From positions 9,647 through 73,646 of the forward strand of contig LGRX02014764.1 in NCBI GenBank assembly GCA_001247695.2: a stretch of DNA of 64,000 bases. The letters are read 5' to 3'. Source of the stretch: Cymbomonas tetramitiformis (lineage: Eukaryota; Chlorophyta; Pyramimonadophyceae; Pyramimonadales; Pyramimonadaceae). Within the stretch, counting starts at the first letter, position 1, and every line of letters starts with the position of its first letter. This document shows positions 43,198-53,269 of the stretch, one piece after another. Both the position numbers and the translations under genes were made by a program. A model generated the notes under the pieces. The model worked only from the letters and a program-made list of their open reading frames with translations, made no database searches and was not told where the DNA came from.

Positions 43198-44290
43198 TCA
43201 CATCTCATTGCCACAGAGATCATTAGGCACACTGCCCTGTGCCAGGCTGCCGCTGCTGCTGCAGCCGCCATTTCGGAGTGGTCCACCCAAAGTACCTCTC
43301 CATGTGCTCGTCGGGAACAGCTGCCGGGTCAATGTAGGAGTGGATGGCAGAGGACAGCTGAGACCAGCCGCCCAGGAAGCAGCACTTCTCAAGCGCCGCG
43401 CCCACAACCCTGGCACAGGTACAAGCCCCCTTGCGGGTGCTGTGGCCAGAGAAGTGTCCCCCTTCCGGAGGGACACACCCCAGCCTCTCCAATGCCAACT
43501 GCACCCAGCCATTAGCTTGCGCCGACTGGAGCTTCCCTTGCTCCCACGGCAGCCTCCAGTAGCTGCCCTGCACCTCCGAGCCCGTCACCGGGCGCTGCCC
43601 CCAACAGGCATCCCGCACCTGCTGCCAGTGCTGCAGGAGCTGCACAAGCCCCGCCACCCCTGCTGCGGGGATGGTGAGCCTCCTCCTGAGGCGCACGTGC
43701 CCCCTGCCCTTCTCCTTATGGAGAAGAACCACGGAGATGTCATCACCTGATGCTGATGTGCTCCCTGCGCATGGAGACGCCCGTCTCTGGCCGGCCGAAG
43801 GTGACAAAGGCAAACACCACGTAGGTGCACGCCCTGAGCAGCTCCATAGCTGCCCGGCCCGCCGGTTCCAACCCCAGCCCGTGCTCATGCACCGCCGAGA
43901 CATGTCTGGCAGGCAGCCAGGTCCGCACCGTCTGCTCCTCACCCGCGGCTTCAGCCGCCTGCACCTGGAGGCGGGACATGCCCTTCACTGCTCTGGAGAT
44001 CGCCCGGCCCTTGGCAGGCCCGGGGAACCCCATGTCCTCGTGGTAGTTGTTGATGGCGGACAGGTAGGGCTGCATGTTGGACGCTTGCACCGTGCCCTTG
44101 TCCAGCATGTGGGCAATACACAACCTCACCGTGGCCCCTGTCGCCGGAAGCCACTGCCTGCCCTCCGCCTCACAGAACGCCATGAAGGCCCGAGCCTTCG
44201 ACCGGTAGTTGCCCACCTTCTTGTCGCCCAATGCTGCCCCGTGCATCTGCACTGCCAGCTCAGTGGGGGAGCTGTCCCCCAGCTCCCCTC
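43198..44290 (-). pseudogene. Tyrosine recombinase of the DIRS-like element, frameshifted
   Basis: N-terminal helical domain KKVGNYRSKARAFMAFCEAE and YLSAINNYHEDMGFPGPAKG in one frame (to 43743), then a frameshift near 43745. The C-terminal catalytic part has VVLLHKEKGRGHVRL, GGHFSGHSTRKGACTCARVV (His-x-x-Arg box) and GGWSQLSSAIHSYIDP, with the Tyr nucleophile in HSYI. An Arg in FVTFGRPETGVSMRR is a candidate for the first catalytic Arg. The family integrates circular cDNA by site-specific strand exchange, without target duplication. The frameshift implies inactivity. Confidence 0.8.
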
Positions 44291-44291
44291 T

Positions 44292-44545
44292 TCAGCGCTC
44301 CTGAAGCGCCGCATCCCAGCCAGCCACCTCCTGCACCGCTGCCGGGAGCACCTCATACCTCTCGTTGCTCATGTCCAGGTCCTCCTTGTCACCATCCTCG
44401 TAGGCAATGTGGGTTAGGCCGTCCGACCCCGTGTCACCCACGGTGCCGGTGTACCAGGCATCATCCTGGGGCCAGTACACCTTCACCTTGAAGCCACTTG
44501 CCAGCCCCGCCTGCGGAGCCCGCCCGGCCGCCCGCCTCCCATCCT
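44292..44545 (-). pseudogene. Tudor-like chromatin-reader domain of the DIRS-like element
   Basis: GFKVKVYWPQDDAWYTGTVG followed by LTHIAYEDGDKEDLDMSNER reads as a Tudor/PTM-type beta barrel: F-K-V-x-V-x-W-P with W-Y aromatic positions and an acidic DGDxEDLD strand. Such domains bind methylated histone tails or nucleic acid in other proteins. It lies between the MT domain and the recombinase. It may have been part of the recombinase or of the pol product; frames differ on both sides. Confidence 0.6.
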
Positions 44546-44549
44546 GCAG

Positions 44550-44918
44550 GTAATGGCTCACCGGGAGGCGGAGATGCGGAACATGATGCCGTCCCAGCTT
44601 GAGGCCCCGAGCAGCTCGGACCCTCCCAGCCGGCTGGGAGTAAAGAGGTCCCTGCTCCGGGGCAGGATCACCACCTCGTCGGCCATGGCCTCCAGCTGCT
44701 GGAACCACATCTGCCCCGGCCAGTAGGGCGCCACCACCGTAGCGGCGCACCTCTCCTACGTGCGCCACCTCGTCGAGGAGGGACCACGGGGAGTTGACCC
44801 AATTGACCTCTCCTAGCCAGGAAAAGGCCAGAGAGTCCACGCCCTCGCACCCCGGGTCGTGCCACTGTGCGTAGTAGCGCGGCAGCTGGGCGGAGAGCTC
44901 TGAGGCGAAGCGGTCCAC
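44550..44918 (-). pseudogene. Dam-like methyltransferase domain of the DIRS-like element, frameshifted
   Basis: The first frame gives VDRFASELSAQLPRYYAQWH, GVDSLAFSWLGEVNWVNSPW and SLLDEVAHV. After a frameshift near 44735 comes ATVVAPYWPGQMWFQQLEAM and ADEVVILPRSRDLFTPSRLG. This D-x-FAS ... NW-x-N-x-PW ... VAPYWP pattern is the known MT module of DIRS-type elements (compared with Dam adenine methylases). The usual NPPW is NSPW here, so catalysis is doubtful. Confidence 0.65.
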
Positions 44919-44948
44919 GGTGTGCTGGTGCCATTCCCGCTCTGCCCA

Positions 44949-46532
44949 CTAACACCACCTGCGGTTCAGCCGCCAGCCGTCCAGGTCCCGGTCCCGAGAC
45001 AAGCGGTCGGCCAACTCGTTTGCCTCGCTTCTGATGTACCTCGCCTGGAGCTCGATGTCGTTTAAGTCCAACAGGATCCACAGGCGCCGCATCCGCCGCA
45101 TCAGCTCCGGGTTGCGCGACGTGAAGTGCGAGAGCATGGCCACCACCGCCTGGTTGTCGCAGTAGAGGCGCACCACCTTGCCGGTGAGCTCTCTCAAGAA
45201 GGATTGCACCGTTTTGTACACGTCCTCCAACTCTAGGTGCATGATGTGCAGATGCCGTAGCTCGTCAGACCAGAATCCTCTTGCCGCTTGCTTGAGGTTC
45301 AGCACCCCGCCCCATGCGAACAGAGACGTGTCGCTGTGCACCTTCGCTCTCGTGGGGCTGCGCCAGATCTTGCGACCGTTCCACCGGCTCTGAGCCGGCA
45401 GCTTGAGCCACCACTCGATGTCGCTCCACGCCTGCCGTGTGAGCTTCACCTTCGCGCCCCATCCCCGCCTCGTGGAGAGCACAAAGTGGAGCTCCCTGAG
45501 ATACAATCTCGCCGGAGGGACTGCCAGATACACAGACTGGCAGAGCCCCGTGAACGCTGCCAGCTTCCGAGCTGGGAGCCACCTCCGCTGCCGCGACGCC
45601 TCGCAGAGAAGCGCCTTGGACTGCAGGTGAATCTTCTGCAGCCTCGCCGGTGTCACGCGGAAGTGTCCCGACTTGAGGTCCACCTCGAGCCCGAGGTGCT
45701 CCACCAGCTGCGTCGGCTCCCATTGCCCCTTCTTATCGTTGCGCGACAATCCGAGTCTCACCAAGACCCGAGATGTCAACTCGCGCGCCCTGAGCGCCTC
45801 GATCCTGCTGCTTAGCAGCAGCGGGAAGTCGTCCATGTAAGGGAGCACCCGCGCCCCCTGCTGATGCTCCTCGCGGCCGCATCCTCCAGCTCGTCTGCGA
45901 ACTGCCCAACGTCGTCGCACCTTGCTTCCGCTTTGCAGCTTTTGCACTTCTCGCCGATCCTCCGCGGATCTCGGAGAACGCAGGCACTCCACGAGCACCT
46001 TCATGACCTTGACGAAGATACGAGGCGAGTCGTTCCAGCCGAAGGGAAGGGCGCCGCACTGGAATAACTCCCCCGGCACGTCGAACTGCATGTACTCCTG
46101 GAAGGCGGGGTCGATCCCCACGACGTTGTAACCGTCCTGGAGGTCGAAGCTGATGCACCAGTTGTTCGGCTTGGCAAGCTGTCGCAGCTTCTTCAGCGTC
46201 TCCATCTTGCAGCGGGACTTGACGCAGTGTGCGTTCAACCAGCGGAAGTCCATCACTAGACGCTACTTGTTCGTCCCCGGCTTCGGCACCAGGAACACTC
46301 GGGATACGTGTCGTCGCCTCCTCGCTCGTACCCATGCGCCCGTTTTGAGACACCGCTCGGTCTCTGCGGCCATCCACTCCAGCTGCGGAGGGGTGGCGTC
46401 GCCCAACGACACTCCGTGATCGAAAGGCAGAGGCGCCTTGTCGACCCAGCGCATCTTTGCCCCTTTGCTGATCCACTGCATCACCTCTGAGTTCGCGCCA
46501 GCTGCGCGCCATGCCCCCCTTCTGCTCCGCAC
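44949..46532 (-). pseudogene. DIRS-type reverse transcriptase and RNase H, with an in-frame stop
   Basis: Reads from SRVFLVPKPGTNK, a TAG (46263-46261), then RLVMDFRWLNAHCVKS, SFDLQDGYNVVGID, CGALPFGWNDSPRIFVKVMK and catalytic VLPYMDDFPLLL (YMDD). RNase H follows: AKVHSDTSLFAWGGVL (Asp), HLELEDVYK (Glu), VRLYCDNQAVVAM (Asp) and ANELADRLSRDRD (Asp). The single TAG falls where a Trp is usual in the family (inferred TGG to TAG). Directly downstream is the FAS/NSPW module. Confidence 0.85.
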
Positions 46533-46609
46533 CCTTTCCTGCAGGGTGGGCTCTTTCCGTTGAACGCCCCGAGGGGCGGAAGGCGTCCAAGCTTTCCGTG
46601 ATCGGAAAG

Positions 46610-47527
46610 TTAGGTCTGGGCTTGGGCGCCTCGCCCAAGCCCTGACCCTTTACCTCCCTTGCAGCTGCCGCGGCCACCTTCACCTTTTCCAGCGCCACCG
46701 CCCGCTGCGCCTTTGCCTTTGCCTCCTTGACGGTCACGAAAAGTCGAAACTTTGGCGCTGGCCTTGGCGTGCGTGTTCATGGTGTGCTTCGCCTTCGTGG
46801 TGTCGAACTCCTTCAACCACTTCGTGAGCACTGAGTCGCTCACCAGCCTGTTGCTGCCTGCGTACACCTTCTCCTCGATGAAGGCCAACTTCGCCCGCAA
46901 CGCCTCAGCTCCGCCTTGCGATGTTGCGTCAGACTCCATGCACGCTCTGAGCTGCAACATGGTGTATCTGTTGTTCAGGGGCGAAAAAACGCCCTTAAAC
47001 GTGTTGTGAGCTGCGAAAACACGCTCACTGAATTCCTCCACCGTTGGAGGATCTTTTTCATCTTGACACCAGTCCAAGGTCACCTCAGAAAACGCGATCG
47101 CATCGTGCAAGTACGAAAGCGCAGGGGCAAGCACCAACTGCTCGTAACGCATGGACGAGTTGGTGCGTTTGGAGAGGTCGTAGGTCTTGTCGTTGTACAG
47201 GTCGTACATCTGCGGCATATCGGTCTCCAGTGTCGCAGGTCTCGCAGGGAACGGATTCCCTTCAACGTGTGGGACATACGGGAGTTTTTTCAATGCCTCC
47301 AACTCCGCGTCTCCGCTCTGAGCGGAACCACCAGCCTGCGAAACGGCTTTCGCTGCCGTCTCCTCCGCGACTTCAACTCTCGCTGCGAGAGTCTCCATCT
47401 GCTTCATCATGAGCTGCATCATTGCGCTCTGTTGCTCCAACAGAGCTTCCATCCCGGACTTCGCCGCCGGTTGTTCAGCCGCGCCAGAATTGTTCTCCGA
47501 CGCGCTTTGCTCACCGTCTTGACTCAT
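46610..47527 (-). CDS. Gag-like protein of the DIRS-like element, 305 aa
   Basis: Starts MSQDGEQSASENNSGAAEQ, with a probable coiled coil (QQSAMMQLMMKQMETLAARV) followed by the YVPHVEGNPFPARPATLE region, a conserved helical part (RYEQLVLAPALSYLHDAIAF, YTMLQLRACMESDA) and a Gly/Lys/Arg-rich tail (GKGKGAAGGGAGKGEGGRG) suited to RNA binding. No zinc knuckle. It is the first gene after the right-hand terminal repeat, as expected for Gag. The frame is intact. Confidence 0.75.
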   Translation of the reverse strand: MSQDGEQSASENNSGAAEQPAAKSGMEALLEQQSAMMQLMMKQMETLAARVEVAEETAAKAVSQAGGSAQSGDAELEALKKLPYVPHVEGNPFPARPATLETDMPQMYDLYNDKTYDLSKRTNSSMRYEQLVLAPALSYLHDAIAFSEVTLDWCQDEKDPPTVEEFSERVFAAHNTFKGVFSPLNNRYTMLQLRACMESDATSQGGAEALRAKLAFIEEKVYAGSNRLVSDSVLTKWLKEFDTTKAKHTMNTHAKASAKVSTFRDRQGGKGKGAAGGGAGKGEGGRGSCKGGKGSGLGRGAQAQT

Positions 47528-47953
47528 TGTCGTAAGTCGTCAAGGGTTTAGACTTCCACAGTAACGTTAAAATGTGGGTAAAAAATTTGCAGTGTGCCGC
47601 ACTAAGAATTTTTCCGCGAGGAAAATTTCTTGTGAAGTTCTTTTGCGAAGGCAAAAGAACAGAGCTGCGGATTCCCACGGGCGGAACTCCTAAATACTGT
47701 CGTGTGTAAAGCCTTTAGAAAATTAGAAAAGCCTTAAAAAAATCCGCAGGCTCCAATTTAACCAAAACCTGAAGTGCGAGAATCCTGAGTCGTGAGTCCT
47801 TAAAAAAACAAAAGTGCCACATGTCAAAATAGAGATGGAGTCTCCCATAAACTGTTTTAGGCAGGCAGGGTGGGTGAAACCTACTTATCTTTCGATCGAT
47901 CGAATCTTAGTCGGGGGGGGGCAACACATCTTTGCAACAGGTACAATATTCAG

Positions 47954-48075
47954 AACACTTCGCAGGCGCGCTATCTTAACATTGGGAGCACGTCCTGTGC
48001 CGCCTTTGTCATGTTGATCTTCTTCGTCCTTATATATGTGTTTTCAATCCTCTCGGGTGTCGTCATTGGGATCGA
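47954..48075 (+). CDS. Exon: transmembrane segment, putative membrane protein
   Basis: The acceptor ATATTCAG and donor ATCGA|GTAAGT are canonical. It encodes NTSQARYLNIGSTSCAAFVM then LIFFVLIYVFSILSGVVIGI, a strong membrane helix. Phase 2 at the donor matches the acceptor ACTGTAG at 48283, which yields a continuous reading into the next exon. Confidence 0.5.
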
Positions 48076-48283
48076 GTAAGTGGGAGCGGTGCCTGCTCTG
48101 CCCCTTCCTCACTTGCAGCTCTCTGCATGCATGGCGCCGTCCCGCAGTGCAGCAACGATTCAAGCCTAAAGAACACTTTGTAAAGGTGGGTGCAAGAAAA
48201 TACAAGGGGTGGGCATGGGGGTTGCTATTGCAGGTGGCTTGTGGGGGTTAAGGATGGGCTGACTGGGGGGGCTTTTACTGTAG

Positions 48284-49135
48284 GCAGGCTGCAGTTCACT
48301 CGGACAGCATTTTTGAGGTGCAAGCCTCGCTTGACGACATCGAGGAACAGATTCAGGAGCTTTCTTCGCAATTAACGTCACTGAATTCAAGCATAGCTTC
48401 AACCAACCAAGTGCTGGATGCCTCTACCGAATCATGTGCGGAATATCAATCGCTTCTTGAGTACGTTCAGACCAGTAGCGGCAGCGAGAGCGACTCCACC
48501 TCGTCCGATAGCAACTCCACCTCGGCTGACGGAAACTCCACCTCGTCCGATAGCAACTCCACCTCGGCTGACGGAAACTCCACCTCGTCCGACAGCAACT
48601 CCACCTCGGCTCGGCGTCCGACAGCAACTCCACCTCGGAAACTCCACCTCGTGACCTCGGCGCCCGGAAACTCCACCTCGTCCGACAGCAACTCCACCTC
48701 GGCTGGCGGAAACTCCACCTCGTCCGACGGCAACTCCACTTCGGCTAACGGAAAGCTCCACCTCGTCCGATAGCAACTCCACCTCGGCTGACGGAAACTC
48801 CACCTCGTCCGACGCAACTCCACAGGAAACTCCACCTCGGTCCGACAGCAACTCCACTTCGGCTAACGGAAACTCCACCTCATCCGAGAGCAACTCCACC
48901 TCGGCTGACGGAAACTCCACCTCGTCCGATGGAAACTCCAGTTCGGCCGACGGAAACTCCACCTCGTCCGACAGCGACTCCCCGGCCGGCGAAACTCCAC
49001 CTCGGCTGGCGGAAACTCACTTCGGCCGACGGGAAACTCCACTTCGAGCCGACGGAAACTCCACTTCGGCCGACGGAAACTCCACTTCGGCCGATGGAAA
49101 CTCCAGTTCGGCCGACGGAAACTCCACTTCGTCAG
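48284..49135 (+). CDS. Exon: coiled-coil ectodomain plus NST-sequon repeat tract
   Basis: Begins AAVHSDSIFEVQASLDDIEE followed by QIQELSSQLTSLNSSIASTN, a heptad-like coiled coil, with Cys in STESCAEYQ. From 48481 an 18-base unit (AACTCCACCTCGTCCGAT and variants) repeats to 49135, coding NSTSSDS/NSTSADG. Every unit holds an N-x-T glycosylation sequon (Asn-Ser-Thr). Small indels move the frame at about 48615, 48750, 48810 and 48990, so the annotated protein stays open only to about 48773. The tract could be hypermutable, or the indels could be exonic/assembly artefacts. It is consistent with an extracellular loop following the 47954-48075 membrane helix. Confidence 0.5.
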
Positions 49136-49587
49136 CACTAGCAGGTACACCCTGAACTTTGCTGGTACCAGCTGCACCTGTGGGAGTCTGGGCAACCAAG
49201 GCGCATCCGTACCTTGGAAAGGTTTGGTTGCACACACGCCCACCCAGGCAGGGTGATGATCAGAGACGGGCATCTCACAAGTGACACACCTGGGTGGGGG
49301 TGTGACCAAAGCCTCACACCTTGGAAGTTCTAGGCAGGGTAATTGTCAATTTAACCATAAGAACTGGTACGCGAAGTTTGACATGGTGTCGTGAATGACA
49401 AGTACCGCCGTCTTCCGGCTAGATACGTCGGAGCAAGACAAACTGCTCTTTGACAAGGCAAGTGAGTTACAGACAGAATGGCCATCATGGCATGATGTGC
49501 ATTAGAATATCATGTTGAATTTTGTTGCTTTCAAAATAGTATGACAGAAGGAATGTCTGACGAACTGTGAGGTTGGAGCTCCCTAGT

Positions 49588-49765
49588 TTTACAATTCGCA
49601 CTGCTCAACTCCTATCGATGCAATTTTACAATTCGCACTGCTCAACTCCGATCGATGCAGTTTTACAATTCGCACTGCTCAACTCCGATCGATGCAGTTT
49701 TACAATTCGCACTGCTCAACTCCTATCGATGCAGTTTCTCCGCTCTATCGATGCAGTTTCTCCGC
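49588..49765. repeat. 40-bp tandem repeat, four copies, plus two short copies
   Basis: TTTTACAATTCGCACTGCTC + AACTCC(T/G)ATCGATGCAG four times, then TCTCCGCTCTATCGATGCAG-type short units. Confidence 0.9.
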
Positions 49766-50019
49766 TCTAGTGCGACTTTTTATTGTACTCGAAATAGATG
49801 TTATGGCATTAGTGTGCCGCTGGCATTGACAGACTTCAGTATAAGCACCCCTCTGCAGTAGTTGCCAGCGCAGGTGCGCTCATGCTCACTCTAACCCCCC
49901 CCCACCATATGAGCGCGCCATTGGCATATGCCAACTTTTTTTCTTTTTCTTTTCATGAGCTCACCGGTGTCAATTTCACTGGCTGGCGTACCTGTGATCA
50001 CTTGTGAGGCAAACCCCAA

Positions 50020-50235
50020 CATCCCCCGAGTCATCCCCCAATCAAGGCATCCCGAATCATCCCCGAGTCATCCCCGAGTCATCCCCAATCAAGGCATCCC
50101 CGAGTCATCCCCGAGTCATCCCCGAGTCATCCCCCCGAGTCATCCCCCAATCAAGGCATCCCCGAATCATCCCCAATCAATCCCCCAAGGCATCCCCGAG
50201 TCATCCCGAGCATCCCTGGTTCATCCCCCGAGTCA
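50020..50235. repeat. CATCCCCGAGT minisatellite
   Basis: 11- to 12-base units CATCCCCGAGT and CATCCCCAATCAAGG alternate irregularly. Confidence 0.9.
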
Positions 50236-50421
50236 TCGCCTGGCATCCCCCCAACGTGACAAGAGGCCCTGGCTCGCTCAAGACTGGCAGGGTTTTGCGC
50301 ATCTGATTGGTTGGTGTGGTGTGGCTTGTTTGGAATTGCCTGACAGAAACTATGGACATTCTGTGCTCGTCGGATGCGGCTTCGTATGATGTCAGTGGAG
50401 GTAACTACCAAGTGTCACCGG

Positions 50422-51058
50422 TGCAGTGTCTGGGAGCATCGAATCCATTCTGAACTCCTATTGGTGTCTTGCAGTGTCTGGGAGCATCGAATCCATTCTG
50501 AACTCCTATTATTGTCTTGCAGTGTCTGGGAGCATCGAATCCATTCTGAACTCCTATTGGTGTCTTGCAGTGTCTGGGAACATCGATCCATTCTGAACTC
50601 CTATTGGTGTCTTGCAGTGTCTGGGAGCATCGAATCCATTCTGAACTCCTATTGGTGTCTTGCAGTGTCTGGGAGCATCGAATCCATTCTGAACTCCTAT
50701 TGGTGTCTTGCAGTGTCTGAGAACATCGAATCCATTCTGAACTCCTACTGTTGTCTTGCAGTGTCTGGGAGCATCGAATCCATTGAACTCCTATTGGTGT
50801 CTTGCAGTGTCTGGGAACATCGAATCCAATTCTGAACTCCTATTGGTGTCTTGCAGTGTGCCCAGGAGCATCAGATCCATTCTGAACTCCTATGGTGTCT
50901 TGCAGTGTCTGGGAGCATCGAATCCATTCTGAACTCCTATTGGTGTCTTGCAGTGTCTGGGAGCATCGAATCCATTCTGAACTCCTATTGGTGTCTTGCA
51001 GTATCTGAGAACATCGAATCCATTCTGAACTCTGACTTCCTCAACAGCGCCAGGCAGC
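50422..51058 (+). repeat. 48-bp minisatellite containing a splice-acceptor-like TTGCAG in each unit
   Basis: About 13 units of CTTGCAGTGTCTGGGAGCAT + CGAATCCATTCTGAACTCCT. 48 bases is a multiple of three, and one frame reads VSGSIESILNSYWCLA over and over, ending SENIESILNSDFLNSARQRQ. Each unit supplies the motif TCTTGCAG|TG, so each could act as an alternative 3' splice site for the same downstream reading. Two units have lost or gained bases (about 50579 and 50888). Confidence 0.85.
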
Positions 51059-51282
51059 GACAGTAACTCCACCTTCTGAGCCAACTGCAGGAAGTACGTA
51101 CGTTCGCCCAGTCTTTGGAATGTGGCTTCCTTGTCTTCTGGGAGGCTCTTCAATACCCTGTTTCCTGTACACGTCCACGCCACCTTCCCGCCAGCTGTAC
51201 TTGCTAGCCTGTGGCGCATGTCCTTGTGCACTTGAACTAGGCCGCTTCGATTTAGCTGTGCTTCCTTCACCCACTTGAGAAC

Positions 51283-51309
51283 CTCTCTCTCTCTCTCTCT
51301 CTCTCTCCT
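51283..51309. repeat. (CT)n microsatellite
   Basis: About 13 CT units. Confidence 0.9.
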
Positions 51310-51327
51310 GTCGCTGTCTTTGTGTGC

Positions 51328-51705
51328 TCATCTGGTAACCTGCTCCGTGGACAGCCAGTATCCAAGCTGCCACAATGTGCTCATCTGGTAACCTGCTCCG
51401 TGGTTGAAGCCAGTATCAAAAACTTCCACAATGTGCTCATCTGGTAACCTGCTCCGTGGACAGCCAGTATCAAGCTGCCACAATGTGTGCTCATCTGGTA
51501 ACCTGCTCCGTGGACAGCCAGTATCCAAGCTGCCACAATGTGCTCATCTGGTAACCTGCTCCGTGGACAGCCACAGTATCAAGCTACCACAATGTGCTCA
51601 TCTGGTAACCTGCTCCGTGGACAGCCAGTATCCAAGCTGCCACAATGTGCTCATCTGGTAACCTGCTCCGTGGACAGCCAGTATCCAAGCTGCCACAATG
51701 TCACA
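51328..51705. repeat. 54-bp tandem repeat, about seven copies
   Basis: Units TGTGCTCATCTGGTAACCTG + CTCCGTGGACAGCCAGTATC and CAAGCTGCCACAA. Unit 2 differs (GGTTGAAGCCAGTATCAAAA). Confidence 0.9.
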
Positions 51706-52013
51706 GAAAAGAAAGTCAGCTGCACTATGTACCCACGCCGGGATCAAAGGATTGTGCGCACACTTCGGGACATTCATCTGGATTTACCGGCGCTCCGGGA
51801 AACGGATCAGACCTTGCGCGGTTCTTGTGGTGCACGCGATGTGGTGTTTGGGCCTTCGGGCGCAGTCAAGAGTGCTTTTGCAGCGCCGCTCCATCTCCTG
51901 CCCGCCGCGGTAAATCGAATGCTCCAGCCTCTTTTCTGTTGGAGTCGCTGTGCACATGGTGGCATGCGGTCCGAGGGTGGGGCATATTCTGCGGGGCGCT
52001 CCGGGGACGACAG

Positions 52014-52081
52014 GTGCCTCGACATGAGCTACTACAAGTGGATCTGGGACGAGTTCGAGCAGTTATGCATTTGTGATGAAG
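52014..52081 (+). CDS. Short exon candidate
   Basis: GACGACAG|G...GATGAAG|GTACAC; encodes CLDMSYYKWIWDEFEQLCI. Tyr/Trp-rich and not repetitive. Both splice motifs are canonical, but short length limits confidence. Confidence 0.3.
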
Positions 52082-52438
52082 GTACACCAGCCCGTGCTGT
52101 GCCGATGTGAGGTGCTTTGTGTGGCTTTATCACAGAAGAGTATTTTGGCGGGAGGGGGGTGTTTAGGGTTTGCGTTTGGACTAGCTTCCGCCGCCCGTAG
52201 AGCAGAGCACCAGTGAACAGCATGTCTACGTGCTCGCCTGCAAGTGTGGTAAAAATGTGTTCTCTTAGTGTATGGAGAACATCTGAAACGCTATCAGTAG
52301 TGGCCAAAGCATGTACGGCTGCTTGTGAAGAATTGTGCTCATGCTGAGTGGTGAATCGCCGCAGCTGACGAGCGTCATGCATCCTGGGAGCCGCCTGACC
52401 GCTCTGACGGTGAAGGTCGGTTGAGCTGGTTGGCACAG

Positions 52439-52562
52439 AGTTGAACGAGCTGATTGGGTATCTGCAAGATATGTTTGGCGCTCTGCTTCACATTGACGTG
52501 GCCTTATTTCTGCAAGTGGTGGCTTTGATCGTGGTAGTGGCATGCAATTCCGCCAACTACAG
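52439..52562 (+). CDS. Exon: transmembrane segment, putative membrane protein
   Basis: TTGGCACAG|AG ... TACAG|GTGAAT. It encodes LNELIGYLQDMFGALLHIDV followed by ALFLQVVALIVVVACNSANY, an amphipathic part then a membrane helix. The downstream candidate for the same gene is the terminal exon at 55869. Confidence 0.45.
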
Positions 52563-53269
52563 GTGAATATTTACACCACAGTTGTAGGCCACGCTGTGGG
52601 GCGTTTTCCTGGGCGTGCATTGCGTCATTATGCTCGTGGCGCCCGGCTGCTTGTCCGCCAAGTAATTATTTGTGAGAGAATGCGGGTTCCTCAAATGGGA
52701 AATCGGGATAAATTTGTGCGGCGGACATGATCATGCCAAATTTGGCGGCTTTATATCATCAAGATTGCAGCTGCATCGGTGGTCAATTTTGCCGGTTTCT
52801 GCTGTCGCTGGATCGCCCGTTGCCAGGAGGCGCGCCACAGCGCAGCCATTGGACAAACAGCGTTTCATCCCACGGGCAGCGCGAGTGAAAGCCCATTCGC
52901 GAATGCGTATCTCTGAGTCCAAAGTCCATCACTCTTTGTCAAACACCCTTTGCAACCGAATGGAGAGGCGATGGGGTGAGGCGGGAAGTGCGAAAGAACA
53001 GGGTTGTGTCCGTGTCCGTGTCCGTGTCTGGTTGGACTCCTACTTGCACATTTGTCAAACTATCAGCTTTCTCGGATGAATCAAACCGGCACTCATCACA
53101 GTCTGTGTCTCGGGCCTCAACTCGATGGGCGTCCTTTTGTGACACCAGCAAAATTCCGCGGAGTCCAATGTAAGCGCCTTTGTTTGCGTGTGACACAGCT
53201 CTGATTCTGCATACTACTGCGGCAAGTCTCCTACACTCATACACACATGCGCAAGCATACACACACTAA

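Larger units (their letters stand above)
43017..47764 (-). mobile_element. DIRS/PAT-like tyrosine-recombinase retroelement
   Basis: Minus-strand order: Gag, RT-RNase H, Dam-like MT, Tudor-like domain, tyrosine recombinase; there is no DDE integrase. Direct terminal repeats: a 52-base identical block at 43017-43068 and 47647-47698 (GAAGGCAAAAGAACAGAGCT...), and TCCGCAGGCTCCAATTTAAC at 43163-43182 and 47743-47762. Split or complex direct repeats are typical of PAT/DIRS elements. Several stops and frameshifts mark it as inactive. It lies between exon-like pieces of the membrane-protein gene(s), possibly in an intron. Confidence 0.85.

Noticed and set aside
48432..48962. Minus-strand frame of repeated VELPSDEVEFPSAE type
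   Set aside because: Complement of the NST repeat tract; the plus-strand frame is preceded by a coiled coil and proper splice sites.
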